Positions 14,494-18,430 of a DNA stretch of 18,430 nucleotides are shown piece after piece. Source of the DNA: JACRBK01 sp964427955 (lineage in GTDB: Bacteria; Chloroflexota; Anaerolineae; Aggregatilineales; Aggregatilineaceae); NCBI GenBank assembly GCA_964427955.1, contig CAYRWY010000063.1, forward strand, positions 1 through 18,430. The letters are read 5' to 3'. The position numbers and the translations under genes are program-made. The notes beneath the pieces were generated by a model. That model ran no database searches. It was not told the DNA's origin and saw only the letters and a list, made by a program, of their open reading frames with translations. Numbering within the stretch: the stretch's first letter is position 1; each line of letters starts with the position of its first letter.

Positions 14494-14523
14494 GTTAGTC
14501 CGGGCAAGGGAACAAAAGGTTCC
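14494..14523 (-). promoter_or_regulatory. Candidate ECF-type (autoregulated) promoter of the sigma operon
   Basis: Read on the minus strand: GGAACC (14523-14518), 16 bases, then GGACTAAC (14501-14494), 37 nt before the sigma start codon. GGAAC at -35 is the hallmark of many ECF promoters, and GGACTAA is close to common CGTCTAA-type -10 boxes. The GGAAC also forms an inverted repeat GGAAC-N5-GTTCC (14509-14523). Supported by pattern only. Confidence 0.4.
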
Positions 14524-14679
14524 ATTTTGCACGCTCGGCACGACTTTACGGGAGAAATCGTGAAAATGACCGCCCGCAACCCCTCTTTAGGATGATTGTT
14601 ACGGCCCGAATTGTCAATAAATTGTTAGTAGTCATCAAGAGATTATGATTATTGCGCGGTTTTTTCGGTCAGACAGCGG

Positions 14680-14693
14680 ATGACATTTGTCAT
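14680..14693. promoter_or_regulatory. Short palindrome in the divergent control region
   Basis: ATGACA-TT-TGTCAT, perfect 6-bp arms around two bases, in the AT-rich intergenic region between the sigma and hydrogenase operons. It could be an operator; no regulator can be named. Confidence 0.3.
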
Positions 14694-14713
14694 AACTTTC
14701 ACCGCCAAGCTTC

Positions 14714-14739
14714 TTTTTGGAAAATTTGATCTCCAAAAA
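14714..14739. promoter_or_regulatory. 8-bp inverted repeat in the divergent control region
   Basis: TTTTTGGA (14714-14721) and TCCAAAAA (14732-14739) are perfect inverted arms separated by 10 bases. The surrounding DNA (about 14700-14760) is unusually A/T-rich for this genome. It may be an operator or an UP-like element; no more can be said. Confidence 0.3.
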
Positions 14740-14793
14740 CTTTCCGAAAAAAATCCGCGAATCTTTCTCTCGTAAGTCCCCCTCAGTTTTTCG

Positions 14794-14851
14794 TTGTGAA
14801 AAGTATCACAATATTGTGACAAGTTTCACAATATTGTGAAGAAAGTCACAA
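14794..14851. promoter_or_regulatory. Three tandem TTGTGA-N6-TCACAA operators upstream of hoxE
   Basis: Site 1 (14794-14811) is TTGTGAAAAGTATCACAA, site 2 (14814-14831) is TTGTGACAAGTTTCACAA and site 3 (14834-14851) is TTGTGAAGAAAGTCACAA. All six half-sites are identical. Sites are separated by TA, giving an exact 20-bp period, close to two helical turns, so bound dimers would stack on one DNA face. The motif fits the redox repressor Rex (family consensus about TTGTGAA-N4-TTCACAA) and equally CRP/FNR-family sites (TGTGA-N6-TCACA). The centres fall near -103, -83 and -63 from the predicted start, which favours an upstream activator; Rex would be favoured by the NAD-linked enzyme downstream. 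Confidence 0.85.
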
Positions 14852-14890
14852 TCATTGGTGGAAAATGACACTTTTCTTCCTGCTGGCCTC

Positions 14891-14899
14891 TGGCATAAT
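14891..14899 (+). promoter_or_regulatory. Candidate extended -10 promoter of the hox operon
   Basis: TGG-CATAAT, an extended -10 element (TG at 14891-14892, CATAAT at 14894-14899). No good -35 is present at 17 bp (CTTTTC), consistent with an activator-dependent promoter. A start near 14906 would leave a leader of about 49 nt before the hoxE ATG. Confidence 0.45.
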
Positions 14900-14954
14900 T
14901 CTGCGCGGCATTTCGAAGGGCGTTCCACGGCTTTTTCATCAACGAGGTTGTCCC

Positions 14955-15503
14955 ATGCGAAACCAAGCAGACATTCCTGCTCCTTCAGATGATAAGCGGT
15001 GGAAACTGGTAGAAGCGACCATGCGACGTAACGGTTATCGCCCTGATGGCCTGATCGAGACCCTGCACACCGTGCAAGAATCGTTCGGCTATCTGGATGA
15101 TGAAGCACTCCGCTACGTAGCCCGCAAGCTGCATGTGGCTTCTAGCCAGGTCTATGGTGTAGCGACGTTCTATCACTACTTCACGCTCAAACCGCAAGGG
15201 CGTCACGTTTGTGCTGTCTGCACAGGGACGGCGTGCTACATCAAAGGGGCCGAAAAGCTTATCGAAGAAATGAAAGAGCAGTACGACATTACACCGGGTC
15301 AAACAACGCCGGATGGCGAAGTGTCCCTGGTGACGGTGCGCTGCGTCGGGGCCTGTGGTCTGGCACCTGCCGTCGTCCTGGACGGCGAAACCCACGGCAA
15401 CATGACTCCTGACCGGATGCAGGCGGAAATTGAGGCGGTTATCAACCGCCGTCCTATCGAAGCTGTCGATACGACGGCCATTCCTGAGGTGATGACACCA
15501 TGA
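14955..15503 (+). CDS. hoxE: Bidirectional [NiFe] hydrogenase diaphorase subunit HoxE (NuoE-like)
   Basis: This 182-aa thioredoxin-like [2Fe-2S] protein belongs to the NuoE/HoxE family and carries electrons within the diaphorase module between NAD(H)/FMN in HoxF and the hydrogenase. The cluster ligands are visible as C89-x4-C94 and C130-x3-C134 (CTGTAC, CVGAC), with the family motif VYGVATFYHYF (66-76) before them. The ATG at 14955 is preceded by GAGG at 8 nt. An upstream in-frame ATG at 14865 would add 30 residues (MTLFFLLAS...) reading through the promoter and is rejected. Its stop overlaps the hoxF start by ATGA (15500-15503). NuoE of complex I is the close alternative; the HoxU- and HoxY-type genes downstream decide for Hox. 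Confidence 0.9.
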   Translation: MRNQADIPAPSDDKRWKLVEATMRRNGYRPDGLIETLHTVQESFGYLDDEALRYVARKLHVASSQVYGVATFYHYFTLKPQGRHVCAVCTGTACYIKGAEKLIEEMKEQYDITPGQTTPDGEVSLVTVRCVGACGLAPAVVLDGETHGNMTPDRMQAEIEAVINRRPIEAVDTTAIPEVMTP

Positions 15504-17143
15504 CTTTGTATGACGATCTACGCATCGTCGCCGATATGGAGCGCGAAAAAGAGCGCCGCTATGGCTACTGCCTGCGCGTCTGTATGGCCGCAGGCTGTGT
15601 TTCACAGCACAGCGACACGCTCAAAAAGGCGTTCGATGCCGAGGTGAAAGCACGCGGCCTGGACGAACTGATCCAGGTCAAAGGTGTAGGCTGTATGGGC
15701 CTGTGCGCTGCCGGCCCGTTGGTGTTGATTGAGCCGGTGCGCGAAAATACGCTGGGACCGACCCTGTACGAAAAAGTGAGCGAGCAGGACGTCCCCGAAA
15801 TCGTCGAAGCGCTGTCCGAAAAGCGCGCGGTCGAGCGGTTGAAGCGGGACATCAACATCCCGTTCTTCCAGCGCCAGACGCGCATCGTGCTCGAAAATTC
15901 GGGCATGATCGATCCGGAGAGCATCGACGATTACATCGCCGCTGATGGTTATCAGGCGCTCAGTAAGGTCTTGACCGAGATGACTCCCGCCGACGCGATC
16001 CGTGAAATCACGCTCAGCGGCCTGCGGGGGCGTGGCGGTGGGGGCTATCCTACCGGGTTGAAGTGGTCCACCGTCGCCAAGTCGATCAGCGATGTGAAGT
16101 ACGTGGTCTGCAACGCCGACGAGGGCGACCCCGGCGCGTTCATGGACCGCAGCGTGTTGGAAAGCGACCCGCACCGCGTGCTGGAAGGCATGGCTATCGC
16201 GGCGTATGCCATCGGAGCGAACAAAGGCTATGTCTATGTGCGCGCTGAGTATCCGCTGGCCGTAGATCGTCTGAAGACCGCCATCAAGCAGGCCAAGCGT
16301 AAGAACCTGCTGGGGCACAGCATTTTCAACACCGAGTTCGATTTCGACATCGAAATCCGTTTGGGGGCGGGAGCCTTCGTGTGCGGGGAAGAAACCGCGC
16401 TGATGTCTTCCATCGAAGGGCGGCGCGGGCAACCGCGCCCCCGGCCCCCGTACCCGTCGGATCATGGCCTGTGGGGTAAGCCGACGCTGATCAATAACGT
16501 CGAGACCTATTCCAACGTCCCCACCATCATCCGCAAGGGGCCGGAATGGTTTTCGAGCATCGGGACCGAAAAGAGCAAGGGCACCAAAGTCTTTGCGCTG
16601 GCCGGACAGATTCAAAACACCGGCCTGATCGAAGTCCCGATGGGCGTCAGCCTGCGCGAGATCGTGTACGACATCGGCGGCGGCACGCCCGCAGGCACCA
16701 CCCTGAAGGCTGTCCAGACCGGCGGCCCGTCGGGCGGGTGTATCCCGGCGGAGTACATGGATCTGCCCGTGGACTACGAATCGCTGACCAAAGTCGGCTC
16801 GTTCATGGGGTCGGGCGGGATGATCATCATGGACGACACGTCCAACATGGTCGAAGTCGCCCGCTACTTCCTGGACTTCTGCAAGTCGGAATCGTGCGGC
16901 AAGTGTATCCCCTGCCGCGTCGGCACGGCCCACATGTACAACCTGCTCGACAAGATCTGCAAGGGGCAGGGGACGCAGGCCGACCTCACGCTGCTCGAAT
17001 CGCTGTGTGACCTGGTGGCCAATACCAGCCTGTGCGGTCTGGGCAAGGCTGCGCCGTCTCCCATCCGCAGCACGATGCGTTTCTTCCGCCAGGAATACCT
17101 GGATCGGCTGATTGATGCGGAGCCGGACAAAGTCTCGGAGTGA
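15500..17143 (+). CDS. hoxF: NAD-linked hydrogenase diaphorase subunit HoxF (FMN/NADH-binding)
   Basis: This 547-aa protein binds NAD(H) and FMN and exchanges electrons between them and iron-sulfur clusters. An N-terminal thioredoxin-like [2Fe-2S] domain (about 20-110) carries C28-x4-C33 and C65-x3-C69, which is typical of HoxF and some NuoF-like fusions. The FMN site is GRGGGGYPTGLKW (177-189), the NADH-site motif is GAGAFVCGEETAL (289-301), and the C-terminal [4Fe-4S] ligands are C466, C469, C472 (SCGKCIPCR) and C512. The SLBB-like region lies between (about 370-450). Length matches HoxF. Start coupled to hoxE by ATGA; the next gene follows after 8 bp. Confidence 0.93.
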   Translation: MTLYDDLRIVADMEREKERRYGYCLRVCMAAGCVSQHSDTLKKAFDAEVKARGLDELIQVKGVGCMGLCAAGPLVLIEPVRENTLGPTLYEKVSEQDVPEIVEALSEKRAVERLKRDINIPFFQRQTRIVLENSGMIDPESIDDYIAADGYQALSKVLTEMTPADAIREITLSGLRGRGGGGYPTGLKWSTVAKSISDVKYVVCNADEGDPGAFMDRSVLESDPHRVLEGMAIAAYAIGANKGYVYVRAEYPLAVDRLKTAIKQAKRKNLLGHSIFNTEFDFDIEIRLGAGAFVCGEETALMSSIEGRRGQPRPRPPYPSDHGLWGKPTLINNVETYSNVPTIIRKGPEWFSSIGTEKSKGTKVFALAGQIQNTGLIEVPMGVSLREIVYDIGGGTPAGTTLKAVQTGGPSGGCIPAEYMDLPVDYESLTKVGSFMGSGGMIIMDDTSNMVEVARYFLDFCKSESCGKCIPCRVGTAHMYNLLDKICKGQGTQADLTLLESLCDLVANTSLCGLGKAAPSPIRSTMRFFRQEYLDRLIDAEPDKVSE

Positions 17144-17151
17144 TCTAACTC

Positions 17152-17892
17152 ATGGCAAACACAGCAAGCACCACCACACGTGCACACATCAAGACTCTTA
17201 AGATCGATGGCAAGGACTACAGCGGCCACGAAGAGGAAACGATCCTCGACATCGCCCGCGAGAACGACATTTTCATCCCGACGCTGTGCCAGATCGATGG
17301 CCTGTCGATTGCGGGGGCGTGCCGCCTGTGCCTGGTCGAGATCAAGACCTGGAATAACCGGCTGGTCCCGTCCTGCGCGACCTACGTCGAAGAGGGGATG
17401 GAAGTCGTCACCCACTCCGAGCGCCTGGATCACTACCGCCGCATGATTTTGGAGCTGTTGTTCTCCGAAGGTAATCACGTTTGCTCGGTGTGCGTCTCGA
17501 ACGGCCACTGCGAACTGCAAGCCCTGGCGCAAAAGCTGGGCATGGACCACGTGCGCGTGCCGTTCCTCCAACCGCTGCGCGGCGTGGACATGACGCACGA
17601 ACGCTTCGTGCTGGATCGCAACCGCTGCATCCTGTGCTCGCGCTGCGTCCGCGTGTGCGACGAGATCGAAGGCGCGCACACCTGGGACATCACCGGGCGC
17701 GGGATCGATACGCGCGTGATCAGCGACCTGGATCAGCACTGGGGCCACTCGGATACCTGCACCCGCTGCGGCAAGTGTGTCAACATCTGCCCGGTCGGCG
17801 CGCTGGTCGAAAAAGGCCGCACCATCGGCGAGATGGTCAAACATCAAGACTTCTTAGCCCACATCGCGGAAATGCGAGAGGTCCGGGAATGA
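17152..17892 (+). CDS. hoxU: NAD-linked hydrogenase electron-transfer subunit HoxU
   Basis: This 246-aa iron-sulfur protein links the diaphorase to the hydrogenase dimer. An N-terminal plant-type [2Fe-2S] domain has C46, C57, C60 and C75. A His-ligated [4Fe-4S] motif follows (H109-x-C111-x2-C114-x5-C120, in NHVCSVCVSNGHC). Two ferredoxin-type [4Fe-4S] sites complete it: C159/C162/C165/C169 and C203/C206/C209/C213 (CTRCGKCVNICPVGAL). It stops at the point where NuoG continues into its large molybdopterin-like domain, so it is HoxU (usual length about 240 aa) and not NuoG. Ribosome site GGAGTGA about 9 nt upstream. It overlaps hoxY by ATGA (17889-17892). Confidence 0.93.
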   Translation: MANTASTTTRAHIKTLKIDGKDYSGHEEETILDIARENDIFIPTLCQIDGLSIAGACRLCLVEIKTWNNRLVPSCATYVEEGMEVVTHSERLDHYRRMILELLFSEGNHVCSVCVSNGHCELQALAQKLGMDHVRVPFLQPLRGVDMTHERFVLDRNRCILCSRCVRVCDEIEGAHTWDITGRGIDTRVISDLDQHWGHSDTCTRCGKCVNICPVGALVEKGRTIGEMVKHQDFLAHIAEMREVRE

Positions 17893-18374
17893 GCGAGCAA
17901 ACCACCAAAGTTACCGTCGCGACCGTCTGGCTGGACGGCTGCTCGGCCTGCCATATGTCGCTGATCGACATGGACGAGCGGCTGATCGAACTCACCCAGT
18001 ACATCGACATCGTCTACAGCCCGCTGGTAGACACCAAAGAATACCCGGCGATGGTAGACGTGGCGATTGTCGAGGGGGCGGTCAGCAGCGGCGAAGACCT
18101 GGAAAAAATCAAGAAGATCCGCGCACACAGCAAAATCCTGATTGCGCTGGGCGACTGCGCGGTCGCGGGCAACATCCCGGAAGATTTGCACCATCAGCGG
18201 CCCATAGTCACGGCGATAGTCCGCCGGATACAGCATCAACAGCGCGCGGTAGATGCGCTCCGACAGTGCAAGCCATCGGTTCGTCATCGTCTGGTTCATG
18301 ATGGTGCGCTCCCCATAAGCCTTTTCGACTGCGCCACGTCCAGCAGTCGCTCCAGCCGTTCGGCTTCAGCCTGA
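17889..18374 (+). CDS. hoxY: [NiFe] hydrogenase small subunit HoxY, chimeric and truncated after about residue 97
   Basis: Residues 1-97 are a convincing N-terminal part of HoxY, the small subunit of the bidirectional hydrogenase. WLDGCSACHMSLIDMDE holds the first two proximal [4Fe-4S] ligands (C18, C21), then come DVAIVEGAVSS (57-67) and LIALGDCAVAGNIP with the third ligand C90. The family continues to about 170-200 residues with the fourth Cys. Here the frame stays open to 18374 but its residues after about GNIPE are antisense of unrelated genes and match nothing in HoxY. The true gene therefore ends at the junction near 18162-18183. No hoxH follows. Couples to hoxU by ATGA. Confidence 0.8.
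   Translation: MSEQTTKVTVATVWLDGCSACHMSLIDMDERLIELTQYIDIVYSPLVDTKEYPAMVDVAIVEGAVSSGEDLEKIKKIRAHSKILIALGDCAVAGNIPEDLHHQRPIVTAIVRRIQHQQRAVDALRQCKPSVRHRLVHDGALPISLFDCATSSSRSSRSASA
18162..18183. other. Chimeric junction between hoxY and a PadR/permease-prefix locus
   Basis: On the plus strand HoxY homology runs to GNIP (about 18179). On the minus strand the prefix-type protein reads FRDVARD down to about 18162. Both readings are plausible through the same 20 or so bases, then each turns to nonsense on the far side. Two unrelated coding regions on opposite strands are joined here, probably at a short shared sequence, only about 250 bp from the window end. Confidence 0.75.
18162..18299 (-). CDS. 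Permease-prefix-type protein, N-terminal fragment
   Basis: The fragment begins MNQTMTNRWLALSERIYRAL and continues LMLYPADYRRDYGPLMVQIF, then RDVARD. The pattern YRALLxLYPADYRRxYGxxMVQxFRD is the hallmark of the short cytoplasmic 'permease prefix' segment found at the start of certain FtsX-type permeases or small membrane proteins encoded next to PadR regulators. The rest is lost at the junction; the frame stays open to 17844 but that part is antisense of hoxY and hoxU. Start overlaps the PadR stop (ATGA). The gene would normally continue into membrane helices. Confidence 0.65.
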
Positions 18375-18430
18375 GCGACGCGCTGACCAAAAGCGGTCAG
18401 GCGATAGTAGCGGCGGCGTTCATCATCCAG
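18296..18430 (-). CDS. PadR-family transcriptional regulator, C-terminal fragment
   Basis: The last 44 codons are visible, entering from the window edge: LDDERRRYYRLTAFGQRVAQ and then AEAERLERLLDVAQ. (D)ERRRYYRLTxxG is the conserved end of the PadR winged-helix domain, followed by the usual C-terminal dimerisation helix. PadR proteins are ligand-responsive repressors that often control adjacent ABC exporter or membrane-protein genes, which fits the coupled downstream fragment. The N-terminal part lies outside the window. Confidence 0.8.
   Translation of the reverse strand: MDDERRRYYRLTAFGQRVAQAEAERLERLLDVAQSKRLMGSAPS

Noticed and set aside
14457..14579. 41-residue N-terminal extension of the sigma factor
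   Set aside because: It would cover the candidate GGAACC promoter and does not resemble ECF sequence; the ATG at 14456 has its own ribosome site and gives normal length.
14814..14851. CRISPR-like array suggested by the 20-bp periodic repeats
   Set aside because: The period is too short, half-sites are palindromic and only three units exist; these are transcription-factor sites.
14865..14954. Upstream in-frame ATG for hoxE (30 extra residues)
   Set aside because: It lies before the predicted -10 element, has no ribosome site, and the extension is unlike NuoE/HoxE; the ATG at 14955 has GAGG at 8 nt.
17481..17888. Plus-strand frame reading upstream into HoxY (297-aa open frame)
   Set aside because: The part before 17889 is an out-of-frame shadow of hoxU; HoxY starts at the ATG overlapping the hoxU stop.
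1..18430. tRNA, rRNA or riboswitch genes
   Set aside because: None seen: no tRNA-like arm patterns, rRNA signature stretches or recognisable riboswitch cores were found by eye on either strand.

Overview
The window is a GC-rich bacterial chromosome segment, most likely from a member of the Chloroflexota and probably of the Anaerolineae. That placement is an inference from style: very large two-module FtsX-type permeases, a C39-like/TPR protein with Thr/Ala/Pro-rich linkers, Hox hydrogenase genes, and intergenic repeats of the GTAGGGGC...GCCCCTAC and 'LTPGPSP' types. It is a draft assembly: it holds a 100-N scaffold gap (2179-2278) and, near its right end, a junction that looks chimeric.

Layout from left to right. 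(1) Positions 1-9948, minus strand: an ABC export system of the MacB/LolCDE/FtsX superfamily. In transcription order it has a 1221-aa permease (9948-6283), about 420 bp of intergenic repeats, a 1191-aa permease (5859-2284), a repeat containing the assembly gap, a 109-aa protein of unknown function (2099-1770), a 302-aa ATPase with a C-terminal AbrB-like extension (1756-848) and a 247-aa ATPase (851-108). (2) Positions 10116-14523, minus strand: a two-gene ECF sigma/anti-sigma operon ending in a rho-independent terminator. The anti-sigma protein is exceptional. A short zinc-finger domain and one membrane helix are followed by about 1100 extracytoplasmic residues: a C39-peptidase-like domain whose catalytic Cys is replaced by Gln, TPR-like helices, a four-copy Thr-rich linker repeat, an FGE/SUMF1-like domain and a LytR-CpsA-Psr (LCP) domain. 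(3) Positions 14457-14954: a divergent AT-rich control region. Three TTGTGA-N6-TCACAA operators sit in tandem at an exact 20-bp period upstream of an extended -10 promoter. (4) Positions 14955 to about 18180, plus strand: hoxE, hoxF, hoxU and the first part of hoxY, translationally coupled. They encode the diaphorase module and the start of the small subunit of a bidirectional NAD-linked [NiFe] hydrogenase (group 3d type). (5) About 18162-18430: hoxY homology stops abruptly, and the other strand reads as the end of a PadR-family regulator followed by the start of a 'permease prefix'-type protein. This is a misassembly or a rearrangement breakpoint; the expected rest of hoxY and hoxH are absent.

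How the parts may work together. The sigma/anti-sigma pair looks like an envelope-sensing switch whose sensor carries several ligand-binding or enzyme-derived modules. The ABC exporter directly downstream of its terminator is a plausible but unproven target. The hydrogenase operon is a separate unit. Its operators fit a redox regulator (Rex, sensing NADH/NAD+) or a CRP/FNR-family activator, either of which suits an enzyme that exchanges electrons between H2 and NAD(H).
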